Source: Splendidivirga corallicola (GTDB lineage: Bacteria; Bacteroidota; Bacteroidia; Cytophagales; Cyclobacteriaceae). From it: 64,000 bases of DNA. Positions 37,326-44,297 of the stretch are shown here, piece by piece (the first letter of the stretch is position 1; the number at the start of each line of letters is the position of its first letter). Made by a program: the position numbers and the translations under genes. The notes under the pieces were generated by a model. The model saw nothing but the letters and a program-made list of their open reading frames with translations. It searched no databases and was not told where the DNA came from. The stretch spans positions 124,001 to 188,000 of the forward strand of contig JAUJEA010000012.1 in NCBI GenBank assembly GCA_030442035.1, given 5' to 3'.

Positions 37326-38123
37326 ATGCTTCTTTTAGTAGTCGAGGGAAATAAAAAAGAAACATGGCAGGAACGGGAGGAATACGGTGGTGTTCCTTAT
37401 CATAAACGTTTCATGGAAATGTTGGAACTGCTGAGACCTGAAGCAAAAGTTGAAGTTGCTTTTCCGGCTGACAGTGATACATCCCTGCCTTCAATCGATA
37501 AACTCAAAGCCTTTGACGGAGTGCTATGGACAGGCAGCTCACTTTATGTGAATGATCCCACTCAGGCTGTCCAACGTCAGCTTACTTTTGCTGAGGACAT
37601 TTTCAAAAGCGGCGTACCCTTTTACGGAAGTTGTTGGGGCTTGCAAATTGCTGCCGTCGTAGCGGGAGGAAAGGTGGATGCCTGTAAAAAAGGACGTGAA
37701 TTAGGTATTGCCGATCCTATTGAACTGACTGGAGAAGGAATTCGATATCCGTGTTTTAAGGGGAGAAAAGACAAATTCAATGCACTTTGCATTCATTTGG
37801 ATGAAGTAGTGAGATTGCCGGTGAATTCCAGAATTCTGGCTAGAAATGAACATTCGGAAATTCAGGCAATGGCCATTCAATATAGAAATTCGGAATTCTT
37901 TGGTGTCCAATATCATCCGGAGTTTCTCATTTCGGATATTGTTTTTATTATCCGGTACATGTCTGAGACACTGATTGACGAAGGTTTGTTCAAATCAGAA
38001 AAGGAAATTGAAGATTTTATTGCTAAGCTGGAAAAACAAAGCGATTTACCTGAGTCCGTTATAGATTATACAGCTCATACACAAGAAATAAAATACTGGC
38101 TGGAACACGTATTAAAAACCTGA
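37326..38123 (+). CDS. Class I glutamine-amidotransferase-like gamma-glutamyl hydrolase
   Basis: The 265-residue protein is a stand-alone class I amidotransferase domain with nucleophile C103 in YGSCWGLQ and H197/E199 in YHPEF completing the triad. No synthetase domain is fused or adjacent. In PuuD-like and related pathways such enzymes cut gamma-glutamyl amides to glutamate plus the free product, which is the step missing at the end of this operon. The fold subgroup looks like the GuaA-type glutaminases and not the classical PuuD (peptidase C26) group, so the role rests partly on context. Confidence 0.82.
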   Translation: MLLLVVEGNKKETWQEREEYGGVPYHKRFMEMLELLRPEAKVEVAFPADSDTSLPSIDKLKAFDGVLWTGSSLYVNDPTQAVQRQLTFAEDIFKSGVPFYGSCWGLQIAAVVAGGKVDACKKGRELGIADPIELTGEGIRYPCFKGRKDKFNALCIHLDEVVRLPVNSRILARNEHSEIQAMAIQYRNSEFFGVQYHPEFLISDIVFIIRYMSETLIDEGLFKSEKEIEDFIAKLEKQSDLPESVIDYTAHTQEIKYWLEHVLKT

Positions 38124-38249
38124 TAGAATGAGATGATACCTGTAACAGATTAGGTTATCTTGAATGAAATGATTGACAATTTCATTGGTATAAAATAAAC
38201 ATGCCCAAATACTGTTCTGTAATTTAGGATTGACATAATTTTAAAATTT

Positions 38250-39126
38250 ATGAAAAATAAACTTGCCCAATCAGTTGCATTGTTTTTCTTATTGCTGTTC
38301 CTATTTGGATCACCTGTTTTAGCTCAAAAGGAGAGTTCCATTTTATGGAAAATCACCGGTAATGGCTTGGAAAGACCATCCTATCTGTTTGGAACGATCC
38401 ATATCAGTTGTCCTGATTACTTCTTAATAAATAAAACGATAAAAAAAGCTTTTGATAAGACTGAGCGCTTAGTTATGGAGCTGGATATGGATTCCTCAGC
38501 TACAGGCGAGTATGCAGAAGCTATCCATAAATGCCGGTTTGAAAAGCATTGCTCCCATGTTGGAAGAAGCTGAACTTAAATTGCTGGATGAATTTTTCAC
38601 TAAAAATTATGGTGCCGGTATGACCCAATTAGGAGTTCTTAAGCCGGTTGCGTTATTATCTATGATAACGCTGAAGCTTATTCCATGCGAAACAGGAATT
38701 ATGTATGAACAGGAATTTACTAAAATGGCTCAATCCGCCGAAAGAGATATTTTAGGCCTTGAAAGCGTGGAAGAGCAAATGAAGATATTTGATGATATTC
38801 CTGCGGAAGATCAATTGGAATGGATTGTGGAGCTTTTATCTGATTTTGAAAAGTCAAAAAGTAACTTTCATGAGATGCTGGAGATTTACGGTGAGCATGA
38901 CGTTGAAAAACTATACAGCTTCATTATTGAACAACCTGAGATGGAGGGGCATGTTGAGGCGCTGCTTGTTCAAAGGAATAAAAACTGGATACCAAAACTG
39001 GTTGAACACATGAAAACCGAACCCACATTTATTGCCGTAGGAGCCGGACACTTAGGTTCTGAGACCGGGGTTATCCGACTACTGAAGAAAGCGGGATATA
39101 CAGTGACTCCAATTTCTCTTAAATAA
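38250..39126 (+). pseudogene. TraB/GumN-family protein, frameshifted
   Basis: An N-terminal frame (38250-38573) has a signal peptide (FGSPVLAQ), then SILWKITGNGLERPSYLFGTIH and LVMELDMD, the TraB/GumN hallmarks. The matching continuation is in the +1 frame (38512-39126), with VLKPVALLSM, a C-terminal domain and the family ending FIAVGAGHLGS followed by VIRLLKKAGYTV. The frames cross near 38512-38520, where homologous alignment would run ...ATGE then MQKLSINAGL. One extra base or two missing bases would explain it. TraB/GumN proteins are thought to be erythromycin-esterase-like or peptidase-like, with function uncertain. A sequencing error cannot be excluded. Confidence 0.8.
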
Positions 39127-39352
39127 CCAAATCCCACAAGTACATAAAGTCTGATAGCAGGTCGTTAACAGAACAAATAACTACAACAAGTGCTAAATGA
39201 ATGTTCTTTCAGATATCAATGTAAACTGCTATGGCAAAGCTAAGCCCTGATAGTCAATGTTAAAGAGCATTGTATATGGGCATTTTTTTTACTAGTTGAG
39301 ATAAAATTTGATTGTTATTGCCTGTAATCGATGGTATTCTCCTTATTTTGAT

Positions 39353-39360
39353 TATGTTTG
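39353..39360 (+). promoter_or_regulatory. Putative -7 element of the cold-shock gene
   Basis: TATGTTTG matches the Bacteroidota -7 consensus TA-N2-TTTG, 21 bp before the cold-shock gene start. No -33 TTTG sits at the ideal distance. It would leave a very short leader. Confidence 0.3.
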
Positions 39361-39381
39361 TGCTTATTACAATTAATTATT

Positions 39382-39573
39382 ATGAATAAAGGAACAGTAA
39401 AATTTTTCAATGATTCCAAAGGATATGGTTTCATTATCGACAATGAGTCGAGCAAAGAATACTTCGTACATGCAAATGGTCTTATTGATGAGATCCAGAA
39501 GGATGACGAAGTAACCTTCGAATTGGAAGAAGGTAGAAAAGGATTAAATGCAGTGAACGTAAAGAGAGTATAA
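39382..39573 (+). CDS. Cold-shock-domain protein
   Basis: The 63-residue protein is one cold-shock domain: MNKGTVKFFNDSKGYGFI carries RNP1 (KGYGFI) and YFVHA is RNP2. The start at 39382 matches the family; an upstream Met at 39358 adds eight unrelated residues. Such proteins bind single-stranded RNA or DNA and act as RNA chaperones. The domain is complete with normal aromatic residues (F9, F10, Y15, F17). A rho-independent terminator follows at 39624-39656. Confidence 0.93.
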   Translation: MNKGTVKFFNDSKGYGFIIDNESSKEYFVHANGLIDEIQKDDEVTFELEEGRKGLNAVNVKRV

Positions 39574-39623
39574 GAGTATAATAGATATAGATATTTAACT
39601 CATTGAGACAATTTTAATTCTTG

Positions 39624-39656
39624 GAGGCTGTCCGAAAAGGTCAGTCTCTTTTTTTT
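39624..39656 (+). terminator. Rho-independent terminator of the cold-shock gene
   Basis: GAGGCTGTCC (39624-39633) pairs with GGTCAGTCTC (39639-39648), 8 of 10 bases canonical, and eight T residues follow directly. Confidence 0.75.
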
Positions 39657-39692
39657 GGTACATTTGTGTTTTACTTCAATTGCCTGATGTTA

Positions 39693-40125
39693 TCAAATAC
39701 CACCTAATTTGATGCTCCATATATTGGCTTGGAACTTGACAAAGCGCTGGCATAGCGTTTTTACAGTTACAATGTTTGTTCTGAGTGTAGAGAATGGATA
39801 GGTTATCCCGGAGGCTATCTTTCTGAGGTTATGGACAAGTGCCATCAATGTAAACTCAAGTGATGCCTTTTCCAAGCCATGCATTGTAAATCGATTAAAA
39901 CGGTTGTAGCTTTTCATCTGTCCTAATAGGGCTTCAACTTCAATAGGCCGTTTGCTCCTGTATTTAATCCTTTTTCACTGGTTAACAAGTTCCTAACCTT
40001 TGATTTAAGTTCATTTAAATGATGGTTCATCTGGATGATCCTGTTTCCACTGACTTTATGACACATGCTCCTCAAATGGGCACCCTTCGCACCTGTTAGC
40101 TTGATAGTGGGTCATGTTCTAGTTG
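39693..40125 (-). pseudogene. IS1182-type transposase C-terminal remnant
   Basis: Minus-strand translation in shifting frames gives pieces of an IS1182-type transposase in the right order: YQANRCEGCP, then LRSMCHKVSGNRIIQMNHHL, RSKRPIEVEALLGQMKSYNR, and GLEKASLEFTLMALVHNLRK. At least two frameshifts break it, and only about the last 140 codons remain. No terminal inverted repeats or target duplications were found. It marks an old insertion in the decayed zone at 38.2-44.2 kb. Confidence 0.8.
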
Positions 40126-40200
40126 TAGCGATATTGCTGGAGGCAGATTGTACTAAGTATAGCTTTTAAAGCCTTCCAAGTGTTGGGTTGATTTGTGCTA

Positions 40201-40230
40201 GGTGTCAGATATTTGAAAATATCAGACACC
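40201..40230. repeat. REP-like 30-bp palindrome
   Basis: GGTGTCAGATATT at the left and AATATCAGACACC at the right form an inverted repeat with a single mismatch, ending in the same GGTGTC half-site as the 15232-15318 element. It lies about 75 bp beyond the IS1182 remnant. Confidence 0.55.
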
Positions 40231-40344
40231 TTCGGTTTCAATTAACCTTCCTTGGTTTAATTAGAAATCAAATGTTGTGTCTCTTAACAATTAAGGTATT
40301 TAATGATATAGGGTAGATAGTGCTTCGAGCCAGCGAGATGTACA

Positions 40345-40361
40345 GACACCCTAGAGGTGTC
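40345..40361. repeat. REP-like GACACC/GGTGTC palindrome
   Basis: GACACC (40345-40350) and GGTGTC (40356-40361) flank five bases. The right arm continues as CAGACA, matching the extended motif of the other copies in the window. Confidence 0.45.
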
Positions 40362-40695
40362 AGACATCGGTGATAGCTTGAAAGTTCAATGATTTCAATC
40401 CCTCTATGTTCAAATAGACATTTTGAATGAAATTGATATCCTAAGAACCTGTCAAGGTAGTATCAAAAAATCTCCACCCTATCGGGTAGTATTTTTCAAT
40501 CTCCATCTTGACAGAACCTTAATCCATCATTGCAGAGCATTTGAAAAGAAAAAAACAACAAATGAAAATGAGTATCTTATCAAATTGAAATTTTCTGCTT
40601 TATTGTTAGGTTGTCAACATAGAAGGGAAGGTTTTTTGCTTGATCCTGTATTCTTTACTTGTCTTTATTACAACTCTAAAAACAGCAACAAAAAA

Positions 40696-40721
40696 GGCTG
40701 TCCACACTTTTGTGGACAGCC
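40696..40721 (-). terminator. Rho-independent terminator of the 40744-41316 gene
   Basis: On the minus strand GGCTGTCCAC and GTGGACAGCC form a perfect 10-bp stem with a 6-nt loop, followed by a run of T residues (A run at 40690-40695 on plus). It starts 22 bp after the stop codon. Confidence 0.8.
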
Positions 40722-40743
40722 TCATCAAATCTATGTAGTTCTA

Positions 40744-41316
40744 CTATTCAAGAGTAAGTTGTTGTTTGAAATCCTCATGAGCCAAGGTGTTCATTTTACG
40801 AAGATTTTCGAAATAATTTAAATCATGTGTGGCCCAATCAAGATCAATTTCTAACTCCTTGAATTTGTTTTTTAGTCTCTCACAATATTCTCCGGGGTCT
40901 TTTCCCTGTTTAATTAAGATAGTTTCTTCCCTTTCAATTTGAGTAAATGCATCCATTAACAAGTCATGATGTTTCTTAAATCGAATATCAAAAAAATCAT
41001 TAAAACTTCCATCAGCATTCAAAGCCTCTGGGTGTCTTTTCTTGAAATTATCCATCATTTCACCGTAACGTAAATCTTGATAGTACTCAAAATTTTTCAT
41101 CCATTCTTCAAATGGAACTTCAATCCTAGGCGTTATTGATATTCTGGCATTTTTCTTTACTTGGATTTTTTCGGTTAGTATATCCTGTAATTCCGCTTTA
41201 TCCTTTAAGTGCTGTTCCGTAGGATTTGGTTTTTGAAGGTTTTTTGAAACTTTCTCTTCTATCGTACAACAAACCATCAACGGCATGATAAAAACAAATA
41301 AAAATATTTTTTTCAT
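40744..41316 (-). CDS. Hypothetical helical lipoprotein
   Basis: This 190-residue protein has a lipoprotein signal (FIMPLMVCC) with the acylated Cys near residue 16. The rest is charged and mostly helical (EEWMKNFEYYQDLRYGEMMD, ITQIEREETIL-like segments), without a family I recognise and with one further Cys near the C-terminus. It starts 18 bp after the stop of the small Cys-rich peptide gene, so the two are probably one operon, and a strong terminator ends it. The operon lies in the decayed accessory zone. Function is unknown. Confidence 0.72.
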   Translation of the reverse strand: MKKIFLFVFIMPLMVCCTIEEKVSKNLQKPNPTEQHLKDKAELQDILTEKIQVKKNARISITPRIEVPFEEWMKNFEYYQDLRYGEMMDNFKKRHPEALNADGSFNDFFDIRFKKHHDLLMDAFTQIEREETILIKQGKDPGEYCERLKNKFKELEIDLDWATHDLNYFENLRKMNTLAHEDFKQQLTLE

Positions 41317-41334
41317 AATTTGATTTGATAAAAT

Positions 41335-41573
41335 TTAACATACCGCATTTACACATGAAATCATAACCATTCTACCCACCTCTTGGCTAACTTCATTACA
41401 ATATTCAGTACTGCCACCAGCATTATTACATCTTTCCCATTCATTGATTTCAGCTTCTACTGCTGTATCAACACAAAATTCTAAACATGGGTCTAAATTA
41501 AACGCCTCACTCTTGAAAATTGGAGTGGTGAAGCAAAACAATGATAAGAAGACAATTACAATTTTTTTTCCAT
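41335..41573 (-). CDS. Small secreted Cys-rich protein, frameshifted at a poly-A run after the start
   Basis: The in-frame sequence upstream of the apparent 68-residue product reads KKIVIVFLLSLFCFTTPIFK, a signal peptide with no in-frame ATG. An ATG at 41571-41573 is followed by G and eight A residues (T run 41562-41569 on plus). Nine As would give MEKK followed by IVIVFLLSL, restoring a normal start. The mature part has six Cys in about 55 residues (DPCLEFC, ERC, EYC, ISC, AVC) and no recognised domain. The run could be a sequencing error, a loss-of-function mutation or a slippage switch. It is co-directional with the lipoprotein gene 18 bp downstream. Confidence 0.6.
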
Positions 41574-41682
41574 AGTCTTAGATTAAAAGGTTATAAAAAA
41601 TTACAAAAGTACCCCAATATACGTTATAAATATTATTTCGCAAAGTTTGGACGGAGTATCCAGAAATTAGCTATTTTCCCCT

Positions 41683-41938
41683 ATGGCAAGCAAGTACCAA
41701 GTGAACCAGACTATACGTTCTCATGACTTTCCTTCAGTCAATTGGAAATCCTGTTTTGTGAAAGGTAAAATTATTTCTATTTATGAAGATGATGAAACGC
41801 TACGCTTGAATTCTGTTGCACGTTTGACAGTGTGGCTCCGGAAAACAAAGTTGGGCTGCAGACGAAATAATGGTTCCGTTCAATAGTCCGCTGGATGAGG
41901 TGTGTCAATACGAAAGAGTTGAGATTTTAAAGTCCTGA
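41683..41938 (+). pseudogene. Degenerate small gene of unknown family
   Basis: A frame beginning MASKYQVNQTIRSHDFPSVN (41683) ends abruptly at 41886. Protein-like sequence resumes in another frame as DEIMVPFNSPLDEVCQYERV with a stop at 41936-41938. The two parts look like the start and end of one small protein of about 85 residues broken by one or two indels. I do not recognise the family with confidence. Confidence 0.4.
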
Positions 41939-42118
41939 GCTTTTAATACCCTCTTCCTCTAGCAAAAATTATATGTCGCACTTTCATAATCCCTAATTCG
42001 GTGGTTTTATAAAACAACAGAAGCACTTAACATAATTTTATACTAAGTTTACAGTTATTCTTAAGTTATTAATAAAATTATGACAGGACAATCAGCCAGC
42101 ATTTATAGCTATTTTATA

Positions 42119-42922
42119 ATGAAAAAAATTATTCTACGTGTCATTCCATTATGCATCCTTTTATCATTTGATTGCTTTTCTCAAAACAAAGAAAACAAAA
42201 TAGAAAACTGGTTAAGAATTGGCATTGATCTAAATGTTAAAGCTCAATTTGCCACATTTAAAACAGATAGCTATTTGCCTCCTTATTTATCTTTAGCTCC
42301 ACATATTGGCTTATCGGGGGGGATAACAATAAGAAAAAGTTATAATAGATTTTTTGCGCTGCAAAGCGGTCTTATCTTAAGCCAATCAGGAATTAGCAGG
42401 ATCATAACCACTCACTATAGGGGAAATCAAAAATTTGCCAACCGAAACAGGCTCAATCTATCCCTTGGGAGCTGGCAAATTCCTTTTCACCTATATGTAT
42501 ACCCCGGCAAAAAGAAAACACACACAATCAAAAAATATATAAAATTTGGGGCCTTGTTAACTTTTTCAGGTAATACCATAACTGGAACTGTTCGCAGTAC
42601 TGGCTCCACCTCCGACCCAGTAACAGGAGAAATATTTTCCGATCACTTTACAAGAGAGCAAAAGCGATCTATTCAACCTGCACTATCTCTAGGGTTTGGT
42701 ATAGAAAAAAGTTCTCCAAAAGGCAATCTGTATAATATAGGGCTGGACTTTAATCAGGGGCTATCCAATATCGCCATTTGGGAATATAACCTCACTACAA
42801 CAGATCAAACATACTCCAACCAGATAGAAGTAAAAGACACTTTTATTGGCATTAAGCTTATGTATTTTTTACCCCCTTTTGGATATCGTAAATACATAGC
42901 ATTTCAACAGGACAAACAGTAA
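42119..42922 (+). CDS. Predicted outer-membrane beta-barrel protein
   Basis: From the start at 42119 the protein has 267 residues with a signal peptide ending SFDCFSQ; the upstream Met at 42080 would bury the signal. Alternating strand patterns with aromatic ends (LAPHIGLSGGITIRKS, FALQSGLILSQSG, QPALSLGFGIEKSS, FIGIKLMYF) fit an eight-to-ten-strand OmpA/porin-family barrel of the Bacteroidota 'outer membrane beta-barrel' type. The stop abuts a headless type IX cargo frame that continues in the same phase. No ligand can be predicted. Confidence 0.75.
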   Translation: MKKIILRVIPLCILLSFDCFSQNKENKIENWLRIGIDLNVKAQFATFKTDSYLPPYLSLAPHIGLSGGITIRKSYNRFFALQSGLILSQSGISRIITTHYRGNQKFANRNRLNLSLGSWQIPFHLYVYPGKKKTHTIKKYIKFGALLTFSGNTITGTVRSTGSTSDPVTGEIFSDHFTREQKRSIQPALSLGFGIEKSSPKGNLYNIGLDFNQGLSNIAIWEYNLTTTDQTYSNQIEVKDTFIGIKLMYFLPPFGYRKYIAFQQDKQ

Positions 42923-42967
42923 AATATACTGCAATTAGCCCACACAAAAGTCAAATGGTGTGAAAGA

Positions 42968-43993
42968 TTGGTCGCGGATTGTAAAAACACCGATAAAGAT
43001 TGCACTTTTGCAAGTGCTGATTGCGCTTTAACGGTAGGAGTTCCCCAAGTTGAACACACGGCACATGCCTCAATTGGTTGGAGAACCATTGTCGGAGGCC
43101 CTTTTGATGGTACTACATGGTGTTGCTCAGAGCAATTGAGTGTCAATGTATCAGGAAATTATTGCGGGGGTTCAAACGATATTTACTATCCCGCTATCTA
43201 TGCCAAATCTCCAATCATTGAAGGTCTGTCTACAGATTTTCGTAATGTTAGTATGAACTATGACAATGTAGTGTTCGACTACGAAAATCACGCAATTATC
43301 ATCAAAAACATTCATGGGAAAATGGGTTTGAATTCTACGGACAAATCAAACGATTTTACCGCTTTTGTTATCTCGGTAACACATGAGCCAAATGAAATGT
43401 CTGAAGAAGAGCTGGACTTGGAGGAAAACTATTTGAAGAACATTATCTGGGAATCCAAAGCTATTTTGAACAATGGAAAAATTTCCATGACCAATCATCT
43501 TAATCCATCACATTTTACTTTCAGCGGAAATGAAAACAAGGGTGCATCATCCAATGTTGCTGTAAACATTGATGAAATTATGATCCCTGTAGATGCCTCT
43601 ATTAATCTTGATGATCTGACTATTAACGTAGGAGTAGACGCCGGAAACTTGGGATATGGTATCTCACGAAAATTCGAAATCAAAAACGTGGACAGCAAAT
43701 TGATAATCGGAGAACTTCACATTTTCAATGAAACATTTGATCTGATAAACTATCCAAATCCTGTTAAGGATGAATTGAAAGTTCATATCAATCTAAAAGA
43801 AGACACAGAAGCAAGTGTCATTTTGTTTGATAGCGAAGGCAACGCTATACACACGCTGTTTGAAGGCAAAATCGAACAAAATAAACAACTGGAACTGATT
43901 TATGATGTAGAAGCATTGAAACGTCAATCTGTATATTTCATAAAATTATTCACTCACAATAGAACATTGGTGAAGAAAGTTCTGACAGAATAA
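42968..43993 (+). CDS. Type IX secretion cargo protein lacking its N-terminus
   Basis: The frame opens right after the barrel gene stop (42922) and has no ATG before residue 88; TTG at 42968 is the first usable codon, and no signal peptide exists. Type IX cargo needs one, so the 5' end is probably lost. The body has a Cys-rich start (DCKNTDKDCTFASADC, WCCSEQ), a beta-rich central part and a clear C-terminal sorting domain (FDLINYPNPVKDELKVHIN to SVYFIKLFTHNRTLVKKVL). As it stands the product would stay in the cytoplasm or not be made. A strong terminator follows at 44021-44046. Confidence 0.7.
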   Translation: MVADCKNTDKDCTFASADCALTVGVPQVEHTAHASIGWRTIVGGPFDGTTWCCSEQLSVNVSGNYCGGSNDIYYPAIYAKSPIIEGLSTDFRNVSMNYDNVVFDYENHAIIIKNIHGKMGLNSTDKSNDFTAFVISVTHEPNEMSEEELDLEENYLKNIIWESKAILNNGKISMTNHLNPSHFTFSGNENKGASSNVAVNIDEIMIPVDASINLDDLTINVGVDAGNLGYGISRKFEIKNVDSKLIIGELHIFNETFDLINYPNPVKDELKVHINLKEDTEASVILFDSEGNAIHTLFEGKIEQNKQLELIYDVEALKRQSVYFIKLFTHNRTLVKKVLTE

Positions 43994-44020
43994 GACCACT
44001 ATCCCTTACTCAAGAGAAGC

Positions 44021-44046
44021 AAACGACCGCATTTATGTGGTCGTTT
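44021..44046 (+). terminator. Rho-independent terminator
   Basis: AACGACCGC (44022-44030) pairs with GTGGTCGTT (44037-44045) using one G-U pair, with loop ATTTAT and a T run following. It is 28 bp after the stop of the type IX cargo frame. Confidence 0.8.
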
Positions 44047-44065
44047 TTTTAATGTAATAAAACCA

Positions 44066-44170
44066 TCACCTTTGGTTGTGATCGTTTACATATCTGGCAA
44101 TGGACGAGAATGAAAAAATACATAGTATTCCAATGAATATGGGGATAAGTAAAATGATCGGATTTTTCAT
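44066..44170 (-). CDS. Possible 34-residue single-helix membrane protein
   Basis: An ATG at 44170 opens a 34-codon frame with one hydrophobic helix (PIILLIPIFIGILCIFSF) and a charged tail (ARYVNDHNQR). It looks like a genuine small membrane protein but has no relatives I can name, and there is no Shine-Dalgarno sequence to support it. Confidence 0.3.
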   Translation of the reverse strand: MKNPIILLIPIFIGILCIFSFSSIARYVNDHNQR

Positions 44171-44297
44171 AGTTTCTGTCTTTTGTTTAATTAAATCTAG
44201 TCTTCATAACATCCATTCTATAGTCAGACTTGGTGAAACTCCCGGATGACTTAGGGAACAGGTACCGTAACTTTTGAAATCTTATATCTTTGTAATT

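Larger units (their letters stand above)
40126..40743. other. Gene-free stretch with REP-like palindromes
   Basis: No supportable gene is present. The stretch holds two GGTGTC palindromes (40201-40230, 40345-40361) and a terminator for the minus-strand lipoprotein gene (40696-40721). A plus-strand frame at 40423-40821 runs through that terminator and into the antisense gene and shows no domain. Confidence 0.5.

Noticed and set aside
31728-38123. Reading the operon as a standard putrescine (Puu) pathway.
   Set aside because: A Puu set would have a PuuB-type oxidase and a PuuP permease; here an iron alcohol dehydrogenase and an ethanolamine-type permease are found, so an amino alcohol fits better.
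40423-40821. Plus-strand frame of 132 residues.
   Set aside because: It runs through the terminator hairpin at 40696-40721 and into the antisense lipoprotein gene, has no domain, and its C-terminal part is simply the complement of that gene.
41541-41726. Plus-strand frame of 61 residues.
   Set aside because: It begins antisense to the start region of the Cys-rich peptide gene, is low in complexity (lysine, tyrosine, phenylalanine from AT-rich DNA) and overlaps the degenerate gene at 41683.
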